Source: DATJGR01 sp963787045 (GTDB lineage: Bacteria > Pseudomonadota > Gammaproteobacteria > Pseudomonadales > Azotimanducaceae). From it: a DNA stretch of 64,000 nt. Of this stretch, positions 56,343 through 64,000 are shown one piece after another. The position numbers were made by a program, and so were the translations under genes. The notes under the pieces were generated by a model that was not told the DNA's origin, made no database searches, and worked only from the letters and a program-made list of their open reading frames with translations. Every line of letters starts with the position of its first letter. The first letter of the stretch is position 1. The stretch is from positions 62,001 through 126,000 of the forward strand of contig CAWBBR010000025.1 in NCBI GenBank assembly GCA_963787045.1. The letters run 5' to 3'.

Positions 56343-56785
56343 GACTCGCGCACGACCGAAACGTGCTCTGCCTGCAGGCCTTTGTCGTGCTGCGCGACCT
56401 TGAAACGGACGAGTTCGCCGTCTTTCAGGCTGTGCCGTCCGGAACCCTGGATGTTGCGGTGATGCACGAAGATCTCGCCGCCGCCATCGCGAACGATGAA
56501 GCCGAATCCCTTGGTGCGGTTGAACCATTTGACGCGACCGGTCTCGCGATCGTCGTCCGCGTCGTCAGCAGGCGCGGCACTCACCGCGCTCGAAACCGCG
56601 TCGTCTTCTGTGGTGGATTCGATGCGCGCGAAGATGCGATGCGTCGCGAGGCTGCCGATGAAAATACCAACGACGCTGAGGACCAGCAGCGCAAAGTAGC
56701 GGCCAGCGAACAGGCGCGAGTGAATTTCGGTGACGACGGCGCCGAGAAACAGCGCGGTAGCCGCCGCGGCGAACAGACGGGTCAT
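56339..56785 (-). CDS. Membrane-anchored cold-shock domain protein
   Basis: 148 residues: two hydrophobic segments (LFAAAATALFLGAVVT and YFALLVLSVVGIFIGSLAT), an acidic linker (residues 55-80), then a complete cold-shock domain with GRVKWFNRTKGFGFIVRD (RNP1) and EIFVHHRNI (RNP2). The domain should bind single-stranded RNA or DNA at the inner-membrane face. ATGA overlaps both argS and the cyclophilin gene. Ordinary CspA proteins lack the anchor. Confidence 0.9.
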   Translation of the reverse strand: MTRLFAAAATALFLGAVVTEIHSRLFAGRYFALLVLSVVGIFIGSLATHRIFARIESTTEDDAVSSAVSAAPADDADDDRETGRVKWFNRTKGFGFIVRDGGGEIFVHHRNIQGSGRHSLKDGELVRFKVAQHDKGLQAEHVSVVRES

Positions 56786-57381
56786 GGTGATTTGCTGTCG
56801 ATGCGTCGCGCCGAAATGATGACGACCGGTTGCAGTGGCACGTCGTCCATGTGGCCAACCGTGCCCGTCTCCGTCTTGGCGATCGCTTTGACCACGTCCA
56901 TGCCGGCCGTTACGTGACCGAACACGGCGTAGCCGGGCTGACCCGCGCGGTAATCGAGGCTCTTGTTGTCGGCGACGTTGATGAAGAATTGCGCGGTCGC
57001 CGAGTTCGGGTCGTTGGTTCGCGCCATGGCGACCGCGCCGATTACGTTGCTGAGACCGTTCTTGGACTCGTTGGCGATCGGTGCGTTCGTCGCGCGTTCG
57101 GTCATGTTCACGTCGAATCCGCCGGCCTGAATCATGAAGCCGTCGATCACTCGGTGGAACGTCAGTCCATCGTAGAAGTGCGCGTCGACGTACTTCAGGA
57201 AGTTCGCCACCGTGATCGGCGCTTTGGCCGAATCGAGTTCGATTTCGATCGCGCCTTTCGAGGTCTTCAACACGACGCGTTCATTGGCGGCGGACGCCGG
57301 CGTTGAAGCCAGCGCTGCCAACAATCCTACTAGTGCGCACGCCAGGCTGGCGCGCAGCCCGGCTCTGATCAACGTTGTCAT
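56782..57381 (-). CDS. Periplasmic cyclophilin-type peptidyl-prolyl isomerase
   Basis: 199 residues with a signal peptide (residues 1-32, cleavage near ASA|AN). Cyclophilin core: FHRVIDGFMIQAGGFD, AMARTNDPNSATAQFFINV and GYAVFGHVTAGMDVV, with the catalytic Arg and Gln-Phe residues. PpiA-like in location. ATGA overlaps with the pdxJ stop and the cold-shock gene. Confidence 0.94.
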   Translation of the reverse strand: MTTLIRAGLRASLACALVGLLAALASTPASAANERVVLKTSKGAIEIELDSAKAPITVANFLKYVDAHFYDGLTFHRVIDGFMIQAGGFDVNMTERATNAPIANESKNGLSNVIGAVAMARTNDPNSATAQFFINVADNKSLDYRAGQPGYAVFGHVTAGMDVVKAIAKTETGTVGHMDDVPLQPVVIISARRIDSKSP

Positions 57382-58148
57382 GGTCGTAGTACTCCGATGT
57401 AGGCCGCCACCGCGGCGGCGAGGCCGATGCGCAATGCGTCGCCGATCAGCGCATGACCGATTGAAACTTCCTGCACTTCCGCGATCTGGCGAAACAGCGG
57501 CAGATTGACCAGGTCGAGATCGTGGCCCGCGTTCACACCGAGGCCGATCGACGCGGCGTGAGTGGCGGCGCGGGCGAACGTGGCGCAACTCTGCTTCGCC
57601 TCCGCGCTCTGCACGCCATGCGCCCTGACCGTCTCCGCAAAGGGGCCCGTGTAGAGCTCGATCCGTTCGACGCCGATCGCGGCGGCCCGATCGATCTGCT
57701 GCAGAACCGGGTCCATGAACAGGCTCACGCGGGCACCGCAGTCCTGGTAGCGCTTGATCGACTCGACCAGGCGACCGGTGTCGCGGCTCAGATCCCAGCC
57801 GTGGTCGGACGTCAGTTGATCGTCGCCGTCGGGCACCAGCGTGCACTGGTCGGGACGCGCCGACTCGATCAATGCGTCGAATCCCGGATAACCGTTGTCG
57901 CGCGCGCCGGCAAACGGATTGCCTTCGATGTTGAATTCGACGCCGCGATACCGCGCGCGCAGCGCGGTCGCCAGATCGGCGACGTCGTGCGGGCGCACGT
58001 GCCGCTGGTCCGGTCGCGGATGTACGGTGATGCCGTACGCGCCCGCGCCGATCGCGATGCCGGCTGCTTCGAGCACGCTCGGTTGATCGCCGCCGCGCGA
58101 GTTCCGCAGCAGCGCGATCTTGTTCAGATTGACGGAGAGTTCGATCAC
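57378..58148 (-). CDS. pdxJ: Pyridoxine 5'-phosphate synthase
   Basis: 256 residues from GTG 58148 (VIELSVNLNKIALLRNSRGG); the frame extends upstream without similarity. A TIM barrel that joins 3-amino-2-oxopropyl phosphate and deoxyxylulose phosphate to make vitamin B6. Conserved GAYGITVHPRPDQRHV, IEGNP and the C-terminal VSIGHALIGDALRIGL. Intact. Confidence 0.95.
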   Translation of the reverse strand: MIELSVNLNKIALLRNSRGGDQPSVLEAAGIAIGAGAYGITVHPRPDQRHVRPHDVADLATALRARYRGVEFNIEGNPFAGARDNGYPGFDALIESARPDQCTLVPDGDDQLTSDHGWDLSRDTGRLVESIKRYQDCGARVSLFMDPVLQQIDRAAAIGVERIELYTGPFAETVRAHGVQSAEAKQSCATFARAATHAASIGLGVNAGHDLDLVNLPLFRQIAEVQEVSIGHALIGDALRIGLAAAVAAYIGVLRP

Positions 58149-58804
58149 GACCAGCCGCTGCGACGTGGCCGCGCCTTGATCGCAACGCCGGCGAGCATTC
58201 CGCCGAGAACCAGCACGCCGCCGATGAGTAGCCACCGTTGCTCGGTGTTGCTCTCGAGCCGTTGCGACTCTTCGGTGAGGTCGTCGACCTCCGCGCGCAG
58301 TCGCGCATTCAGGCCGGTGAGCTCCTGGACGCGGGCGTGCTCTTCGAGCGCGCTGGCCGATACCTGCTTCACGTCGGCCAATTCGGCTTCGAGTTTCGCC
58401 ACTTGGGCGGCGAGCCGATCGCCGGTCGATGCCGCTTCGGTGCTGGTGCTCTTCAGTTCGGTCAGTGCCTCACCCCGTTGGGCGAGCTGACGCTCGAGCG
58501 CCTGAATGCGGTTGTTGGCCGCCACGAGCTGCACCTGAGCGATGGGCTGCTTCACGAGATACTGCGAACTGATCCACCCCTCGACTCCGGCGGCGGTACG
58601 CACGTGCGTGTATTCGGCAGCGGTATCGACGCCCAACACCTCCAACTCGGTGCCGCTGGGCAGACCGCGATTCACGATGCGGTGACCGTCGGACGGCCCG
58701 CTCCGCACCGGTACGGTGAACTCGTCGGAAATCCACATCGTTGCGGCCCTCGCGGCAGGGCAGAGCAGGGCGGCTGCAATCAAGCAGGCGATACGAAGAT
58801 TCAC
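58145..58804 (-). CDS. TIGR04211-type SH3 domain protein
   Basis: 219 residues from GTG 58804. Signal peptide (VNLRIACLIAAALLCPAARA), bacterial SH3 domain (EFTVPVRSGPSDGHRIV), a coiled coil (residues 85-180) and a C-terminal membrane segment (WLLIGGVLVLGGMLAGVAI) before a basic end. Probably a periplasmic/inner-membrane protein of unknown role. Coupled to pdxJ and yciB by overlaps. Confidence 0.9.
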   Translation of the reverse strand: MNLRIACLIAAALLCPAARAATMWISDEFTVPVRSGPSDGHRIVNRGLPSGTELEVLGVDTAAEYTHVRTAAGVEGWISSQYLVKQPIAQVQLVAANNRIQALERQLAQRGEALTELKSTSTEAASTGDRLAAQVAKLEAELADVKQVSASALEEHARVQELTGLNARLRAEVDDLTEESQRLESNTEQRWLLIGGVLVLGGMLAGVAIKARPRRSGWS

Positions 58805-59370
58805 AGCGGTTTGCCGGTGTCTTTGGAGGGATCGCGAACCGCGTCGTTGAGGTACCCGCTGAAGCCGAGATACGCGACGGTGATCAGCAGGTAGATCAGC
58901 GTGATCGCGATGCCGCCGATCAATTTGTAGTTGACCCAGAACGCCTCCGAAAAATTTCGCGCCACGTAGAGATTCAGTGCGCCCGCGACGAAGAAGCCGG
59001 CGGCCCAACCGAAATTCAGTCGCGACCATACGCCTGCGGGAAGGCTCAGCTGGTGGGCGAAGACGCGTTCCACGAGATTGCGTTGGGAGAAGAAGTGACT
59101 GCCGAACAGCGCGCCGGCCATCGCCCAGTTGACGATCGTCGGCTTCCACTGAATGAACGTTTTGTCGTGCAGGAACAGCGTCAGACCGCCGAACACCAAC
59201 GACAGCCAGAAGGTGACCTTCGTCTGCCCGGAGATCGGCCGCTTCATCAGCCAGAGCACGACGACCTGCGCTGTCACCGCAATCATCAACGCGGCGGTCG
59301 CGTAGAAGATGTCGAATGCGTAATAGACGGCGACAAAGACTAGAATGGGCAGGAATTCGACCAGCTGCAT
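58801..59370 (-). CDS. yciB: Inner-membrane protein YciB (septation protein A family)
   Basis: 189 residues, five to six membrane segments (LVEFLPILVFVAVYYAFDIF, WKPTIVNWAMAGALFG). In E. coli the homologue affects cell division and envelope. First gene of the minus-strand run to argS. Intact. Confidence 0.94.
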   Translation of the reverse strand: MQLVEFLPILVFVAVYYAFDIFYATAALMIAVTAQVVVLWLMKRPISGQTKVTFWLSLVFGGLTLFLHDKTFIQWKPTIVNWAMAGALFGSHFFSQRNLVERVFAHQLSLPAGVWSRLNFGWAAGFFVAGALNLYVARNFSEAFWVNYKLIGGIAITLIYLLITVAYLGFSGYLNDAVRDPSKDTGKPL

Positions 59371-59488
59371 GCAAGGCTACTGAGTTGCGGTCGCGCGATG
59401 ATAAGAGATTCATCGGCTGCACTAAAGAAACCGTTTCGGAACCGTTTCGGAACCATTGCGGCAGTCGCAAATCATCCGCTGAGTCGCC

Positions 59489-60100
59489 GTGAGCCAGTAC
59501 TTTTCCGTACATCAGACGCATCCGCAGCGTCGGCTGCTCGCGCAAGCCGCAGACATCGTCCGTGGCGGCGGCGTGATCGTGTATCCCACCGACTCGACCT
59601 ATGCGCTCGGTTGCCACATCGGCGACAAGAACGCACTCGATCGGATTCGGGCGATTCGACGACTCGACAAGCTGCATCATTTCACGCTCGTCTGTCGCGA
59701 CTTGTCGGAGTTGTCTATCTACGCGCGCGTCGACAACGCGAGCTATCGGATTCTCAAGCACTACACGCCGGGTGCGTTTACGTTCCTGCTGCACGCGTCG
59801 CGTGAGGTGCCGAAGCGGCTCGTGCACCCGAAACGGCGTTCGATCGGCATTCGCGTTCCCGAACACGTGATCGCACAGGGCCTGCTCGAGGCGCTCGGCG
59901 AACCGATCATGTCGACGAGTCTGATTCTGCCCGACGCGACCGAGGCACTCACCGACCCGCAGGAATTTCGTGTGGAACTGGAACGGCGCGTCGACCTGAT
60001 CATCGACGGGGGAGCGTGTGGCTTCACTGCGACGACGGTCGTGGATCTCACCGAGGTGCCGCCGGTGGTGGTCCGCCCCGGACTCGGCGCGTTCGAGTGA
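59489..60100 (+). CDS. Sua5/YciO/YrdC-family protein
   Basis: 203 residues, start GTG 59489. GGGVIVYPTDSTYALGCHIG and KRRSIGIRVPEH match the YciO/TsaC fold. TsaC makes threonylcarbamoyl-AMP for t6A in tRNA; this sequence is closer to YciO, whose activity is less clear. Adjacent to yciB and trpS as in many gammaproteobacteria. Intact. Confidence 0.9.
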   Translation: MSQYFSVHQTHPQRRLLAQAADIVRGGGVIVYPTDSTYALGCHIGDKNALDRIRAIRRLDKLHHFTLVCRDLSELSIYARVDNASYRILKHYTPGAFTFLLHASREVPKRLVHPKRRSIGIRVPEHVIAQGLLEALGEPIMSTSLILPDATEALTDPQEFRVELERRVDLIIDGGACGFTATTVVDLTEVPPVVVRPGLGAFE

Positions 60101-60135
60101 TCGCGGATCGCGGCCGCCGCGCGTGATCCGTCGGG

Positions 60136-60141
60136 TATACT
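60136..60141 (+). promoter_or_regulatory. Possible -10 of trpS
   Basis: GGGTATACT, an extended -10-like hexamer 29 bases before trpS. The -35 region is weak. Confidence 0.35.
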
Positions 60142-60169
60142 GCCGCGAACAAAATTCCAAGGACGCGGA

Positions 60170-61385
60170 TTGAGTACCAATGACTCGGAACGTCGGGTCG
60201 TATCGGGGATGCGGCCGACCGGCCGACTCCACCTCGGGCACTACCACGGCGTTCTGAAGAACTGGATTCGCCTCCAGCACGAGTACGAGTGCTTTTTCTT
60301 CGTCGCCGATTGGCACGCGCTGACGACCCACTACGACGAGCCGTACGACATCGAGCAGTACACGTTCGATACGGTGGTCGATTGGCTGGCCGCCGGCGTC
60401 AATCCCGGATCGGCCACGTTGTTCGTGCAGTCGAAAGTGCCGGAGCACGCCGAACTGCACCTGCTGCTGTCGATGATCACGCCGGTCAGCTGGCTCGAAC
60501 GGGTGCCGAGCTACAAGGATCAGCAGGCGAAGCTCGGCGAACGCGACTTGTCCACGTACGGGTTCCTCGGCTATCCGGTGCTGCAGTCGGCCGACATATT
60601 GATCTACCGCGCCGGCCAACGTGCCGGTCGGTGCGGACCAGGTTGCGCACGTCGAGGTGACCCGCGAGATCGCACGTCGTTTCAACCACATCTACGGCCG
60701 TGAACCCGGCTTCGAGCAGCACGCCGAAGCGGCGGTGAAGAAGATGGGCAAGAAAGCGGGCCGTCTGTACAGCGACCTGCGCAAAACGTATCAGACGAGC
60801 GGCGACATCGATGCGTTGCAGAAAGCGCGCGCGTTGCTGGCCGAACAACAGAACCTGTCGATCGGCGATCGCGAGCGGCTGTTCGGTTACCTCGAAGGCG
60901 GCGGTCGGATCATTCTGCCCGAGCCGAAAGCGTTGCTGACGAACGACGCCAAGGTGCCCGGCCTCGACGGCGAGAAGATGTCGAAGTCGTACGAGAACAC
61001 GATCCGGATGCGCGAAGAGCCGAACGTGATCGAACAGAAGATCAAGACGATGAAGACCGATCCGGCGCGGGTGCGCCGCGACGATCCCGGCAATCCCGAC
61101 ATCTGTCCGGTGTTCGCGTTGCATCAGATCTATTCGAGCGACGAGACTCGCGCGTGGGCGGCCGAAGGCTGTCGAACCGCAGGCATCGGCTGTCTCGAAT
61201 GCAAGGGGCCGCTGATCGACGCGATCAAGGCAGAGCAGGCGCCGATCCGCGAGCGCGCGTTACAGTACGAACGGGACAAAGACATGGTGCAATCCATCCT
61301 GATGGAAGGATCCGAGGAAGCCCGCGAGGTGGCGCGCGAGACGCTCGACGAGGTGCGTGCCGCAATCGGAATCTCGCACCGGTGA
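60170..61385 (+). CDS. trpS: Tryptophanyl-tRNA synthetase, frameshifted
   Basis: About 404 residues, longer than the E. coli enzyme by some 70 residues owing to an insert between catalytic and anticodon parts (like the long form of pseudomonads). HIGH-type RPTGRLHLGHYHG and KMSKS in DGEKMSKSYENTI. The frame changes near 60613: LIYRA then NVPVGADQVAHVEVTREIAR; one extra G in CGCCGGCCAACG explains it. The start TTG 60170 follows GGACG. scpA overlaps its stop. Confidence 0.94.
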
Positions 61386-62260
61386 GCAGTGAAGTGTCGG
61401 ACCAGCCGCTGACCGAGGTGAACGCGCCGGCGCCCGGCGATCGCTTGCGCGCGCTGCGCGAACAACGCGGTGACGACTCCGAGGAGCTCTATGCGATCGT
61501 CAGCGGTGAGGCATACACACAGATGCCTACCGACCTGTACATCCCGCCCGATGCGCTCGAGGTATTCCTCGAAACCTTCGAGGGACCGCTCGATCTGCTG
61601 CTGTATCTGATCCGCCGGCAGAACCTCGACATCCTCGACATCAAAGTCGCCGAGATCACCCGTCAATACATGCAGTACATCGAACTGATGACGGCGCTGC
61701 AGTGGGAACTCGCCGCCGAGTATCTCGTGATGGCCGCGCTGCTCGCCGAGATCAAGTCGCGCATGCTGCTGCCGCGTCCCAGCTTCGACCTCGAAGACGA
61801 AGACGATCCGCGCGCGCAACTGATCCGCAGGCTGCAGGAATACGAGCGCTTCAAGAGTGCGGCGGAGCAACTGGATACGGTGCCGCGTCTCGAGCGCGAT
61901 GTTTTTCGCGCGTATGCCGAGCGACCCGAGCTGACGCGTCAGCAGGTCGAGCCGGAAGTCGATCTGAAGGAAGTGCTGATCGCGTTGTCGCGTGTGCTGC
62001 ACCGTGCCGAGATGTACACCCGTCACGCGGTGAAGCTCGAACCGTTGTCCGTTCGCGAACGGATGTCCGACGTGCTGGCGCGCGTCAATGATGCGCCGGA
62101 AGAGTTCGTCCCCTTCGTGAGCCTGTTCAACGTGCGCGAGGGACGGCTCGGCGTGATCGTCACGTTCCTCGCGTTGATGGAGCTGATCAGGGAACGGCTG
62201 ATCGATCTCGTTCAGAACGGAGCTTTCGCGCCGATCTATCTGCGCGCCGCCGCCAACTAA
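61382..62260 (+). CDS. scpA: Segregation and condensation protein A
   Basis: 292 residues, kleisin of the Smc-ScpAB complex. ALEVFLETFEGPLDLLLYLI and KVAEITRQYMQYIELM are diagnostic; the C-terminal winged helix binds Smc. GTG 61382 overlaps the trpS stop. The N-terminal 65 residues are an extension typical of gammaproteobacterial ScpA. Confidence 0.95.
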   Translation: MSSEVSDQPLTEVNAPAPGDRLRALREQRGDDSEELYAIVSGEAYTQMPTDLYIPPDALEVFLETFEGPLDLLLYLIRRQNLDILDIKVAEITRQYMQYIELMTALQWELAAEYLVMAALLAEIKSRMLLPRPSFDLEDEDDPRAQLIRRLQEYERFKSAAEQLDTVPRLERDVFRAYAERPELTRQQVEPEVDLKEVLIALSRVLHRAEMYTRHAVKLEPLSVRERMSDVLARVNDAPEEFVPFVSLFNVREGRLGVIVTFLALMELIRERLIDLVQNGAFAPIYLRAAAN

Positions 62261-62275
62261 TTTTCGGGACACCAA

Positions 62276-62950
62276 ATGCTGGAACAGCAACGCATCAAAC
62301 AGGTCGTCGAAGCCGCGCTGCTGTGCGCCGACGAACCACTCACCCTGGATCTGCTCGAGCGGCTCTTCGCGGAAGGCGAGTGCGACAAGGCCGCACTGAA
62401 GTCGGTGATCGAGAGCATCGAGGAAGATTGTGCCGGTCGCGGCATCGAACTGAAGCGCGTGGCATCGGGTTACCGGTTTCAGGTGCGCCAGGAACTGGCG
62501 CCATGGATGAGCCGCATGTGGGAAGACCGGCCGCCGCGCTATTCACGGGCGGTGCTCGAAACGCTCGCGCTGATCGCCTACAAACAACCGGTGACGCGCG
62601 GCGACATCGAACAGGTGCGCGGCGTTGCGGTGAATTCGAACATGGTGCGGGCGTTGCTCGAGCGCGACTGGATCCGCGTCGTCGGCTATCGCGAGGTGCC
62701 CGGGCGTCCTGCGATGTACGGAACGACCAAGACGTTCCTCGACTACTTCAACCTCAAGAGCCTCGACGAACTGCCGACGCTGCCGGAAATCAGGGCGCTG
62801 ATCGAACCGATCGAAGCGGAACTCGCGGGCGCGGGTCCGGAATACGTCGAAGGTCCACGGGTCGAATTTCCGACCGACAACGTGACGATCGAGGAAGCGT
62901 CCGGCGACGTTGAGTTCCTCGACGCGCCGAGCGCGGAACAGGAGCGGTGA
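62276..62950 (+). CDS. scpB: Segregation and condensation protein B
   Basis: 224 residues, winged-helix partner of ScpA. IKQVVEAALLCADEPLTLD opens the first domain; ETLALIAYKQPVTRGDIEQV and GRPAMYGTTKTFLDYF the second. Overlaps rluB at GTGA. Intact. Confidence 0.96.
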   Translation: MLEQQRIKQVVEAALLCADEPLTLDLLERLFAEGECDKAALKSVIESIEEDCAGRGIELKRVASGYRFQVRQELAPWMSRMWEDRPPRYSRAVLETLALIAYKQPVTRGDIEQVRGVAVNSNMVRALLERDWIRVVGYREVPGRPAMYGTTKTFLDYFNLKSLDELPTLPEIRALIEPIEAELAGAGPEYVEGPRVEFPTDNVTIEEASGDVEFLDAPSAEQER

Positions 62951-63831
62951 AGAAGGCGCGTTCGCCTCGCAAGACGCCTCGCGACGCGGCTCCCGCTCCG
63001 GCGGTCGATGTTCCGCAGACCGAAAAGCTCCACAAAGTGATGGCGGATGCCGGTCTCGGTTCGCGGCGCGAGATGGAGCGCTGGATCGAAGCGGGTCGCG
63101 TCATGGTCAACGGCGGGCGCGCGACACTGGGCGACCGGATCAGCGCCGAAGATAAGGTAACCGTCGACGGCGCGCCGCTGCATCATCGCGCCGAAACCAC
63201 CGCGCGGGTTCTGATCATGAACAAAGCCGACGGCGTGGTGTGCACGCGCCGCGATCCGGAAGGGCGTCCGACGTGCTTCGACGGATTGCCGAAGCTGGCC
63301 GGCGGACGCTGGGTGGTGGTCGGGCGTCTGGACATCAACTCGAGCGGACTGCTGCTGTTGACTAACGACGGCGCACTGGCGCATCGGCTGATGCATCCGT
63401 CGACCGGGATCGATCGGGAGTACGCGGTGCGCGTCGCCGGAGTCATCGACGAAGACATGGAGCGCGCGTTGCGGGAAGGCGTGTTGCTCGACGACGGAAT
63501 CGCAAAATTCACCGACATCGAGCGACACGGCGGCACCGGCTACAACCATTGGTATCACGTGACGTTGATGGAAGGCCGCAATCGCGAGGTGCGGCGCCTG
63601 CTCGAGTCGCAAGGCGTGCGCGTGTCGCGCCTCAAGCGCGTCAGGTACGGTCCGGTGGTACTGCCGGCGTCGTTGCGCCGCGGCAGTTGGGACGAGGTGT
63701 CTGCTGCCGACGTTGCAGAGCTCTATCGCGTGCTCGGATTGCCGAAACCCCGGCTCGAAAAGCGCGGCGCGCGGCGTGGGGCAGCGTCGGTACTGATTCC
63801 GTATCCGGAGTTGCGCCGCGTCAGAGCGTGA
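62947..63831 (+). CDS. rluB: 23S rRNA pseudouridine synthase B
   Basis: 294 residues: an N-terminal S4 domain (KLHKVMADAGLGSRREMERW) and the RsuA-type catalytic domain with GRLDINSSGLLLLTNDGAL holding the catalytic Asp; GRNREVRRLLESQG follows. Position after scpB supports RluB rather than other RsuA-family members. Intact. Confidence 0.94.
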   Translation: MKKARSPRKTPRDAAPAPAVDVPQTEKLHKVMADAGLGSRREMERWIEAGRVMVNGGRATLGDRISAEDKVTVDGAPLHHRAETTARVLIMNKADGVVCTRRDPEGRPTCFDGLPKLAGGRWVVVGRLDINSSGLLLLTNDGALAHRLMHPSTGIDREYAVRVAGVIDEDMERALREGVLLDDGIAKFTDIERHGGTGYNHWYHVTLMEGRNREVRRLLESQGVRVSRLKRVRYGPVVLPASLRRGSWDEVSAADVAELYRVLGLPKPRLEKRGARRGAASVLIPYPELRRVRA

Positions 63832-63868
63832 CGACCCGGTTGCGCAGATCTGCGCGCTCGGTTTTCCG

Positions 63869-64000
63869 TCACGGCGCCCAGTCTCTGGCGTCCCACTGAA
63901 TTTCCGGCCGGCCGCGCGCCTGCGGTCCCATCAGAAACAGATAGATGTCCATGCGCGCCTCCGGTGGCGGAACCGTCATCGGATCTTCGCCGGGATAAGC
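63869..64000 (-). CDS. Unrecognised protein, 3' part
   Basis: The window edge cuts the gene; the last 43 codons read inward from 64000 (AYPGEDPMTVPPPEARMDIY, then LFLMGPQ, ending RDWAP) and stop at TGA 63869-63871. Too little remains for assignment. Codon use fits a real gene. It is convergent with rluB; a weak palindrome GCGCAGATCTGCGC at 63842-63855 lies between them. Confidence 0.5.
   Translation of the reverse strand, partial: AYPGEDPMTVPPPEARMDIYLFLMGPQARGRPEIQWDARDWAP

Noticed and set aside
63842..63868. Terminator after rluB
   Set aside because: The palindrome GCGCAGATCTGCGC has no unpaired loop as drawn and only a distant TTTT; support is too weak for a call.
1..64000. CRISPR arrays, rRNA, tRNA or intact insertion sequences
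   Set aside because: No regularly spaced repeats, RNA gene signatures or transposase genes with terminal inverted repeats were seen.

Overview
This is a GC-rich stretch of a gammaproteobacterial chromosome. The placement rests on gene order and protein families: large-type NAD-glutamate dehydrogenase, class Ia nrdAB, rnt-motY-argG, an Rnf/Rsx electron-transport operon joined to nth, metG divergent from mrp-dcd, hda, mnmC, argS, pdxJ, yciB, trpS and scpA-scpB-rluB. Several of these neighbourhoods resemble Pseudomonas, but the whole order does not identify a genus. Genes are tightly packed; many pairs overlap by ATGA or GTGA and GTG starts are common.

Layout. 1-6.8 kb: 3' part of NAD-GDH, an enoyl-CoA hydratase, an unknown protein, a membrane-anchored type-B carboxylesterase and an exported lipoprotein-type methyltransferase. 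6.9-11.18 kb: a patch of small, mostly unrecognised genes plus a YczE/YitT-like membrane protein, ending in a C-terminal tyrosine-recombinase remnant that touches the nrdB stop codon; it reads as a decayed mobile island. 11.18-17.3 kb: nrdA-nrdB divergent from glpK, with a 405-bp control region holding a consensus DnaA box and NrdR-like dyads. 17.4-22.7 kb: two c-di-GMP proteins, a membrane diguanylate cyclase and a 1336-residue PilZ-DUF1631-GGDEF-EAL protein. 22.7-31 kb: argD-argF, lone hydantoinase B, PatB-type lyase, monothiol glutaredoxin, RNase T, MotY, ArgG. 31-36.8 kb: zinc-ribbon protein, murI, and rsxABDGE-nth with no rsxC between B and D. 36.8-45.3 kb: metG, mrp, dcd, purM and a coupled operon DUF2066-phosphatidyltransferase-hda-MurG-like. 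45.3-48.3 kb: TetR regulator divergent from two tandem paralogous diiron proteins, with two operator-like palindromes between. 48.3-54.6 kb: LysR, serA, mnmC, sseA, desaturase and a bidirectional terminator. 54.6-64 kb: argS, membrane cold-shock protein, cyclophilin, pdxJ, SH3 protein, yciB, a Sua5/YciO protein, trpS, scpA, scpB, rluB and the end of another gene.

A major caveat: about twenty genes, including essential ones (nrdA, nrdB, murI, metabolic arg genes, trpS, serA), are split by single-base insertions or deletions while both halves keep full family conservation. nrdA even carries a compensating pair. This pattern is best explained by uncorrected sequencing errors, so these genes are annotated across the shift as intact loci with the approximate error site noted. 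The most interesting biological candidates are the TetR/tandem-diiron locus with duplicated operators, the Firmicutes-type MurG homologue coupled to hda, the Rnf operon lacking rsxC, the giant c-di-GMP protein, and the nrdB-abutting island.
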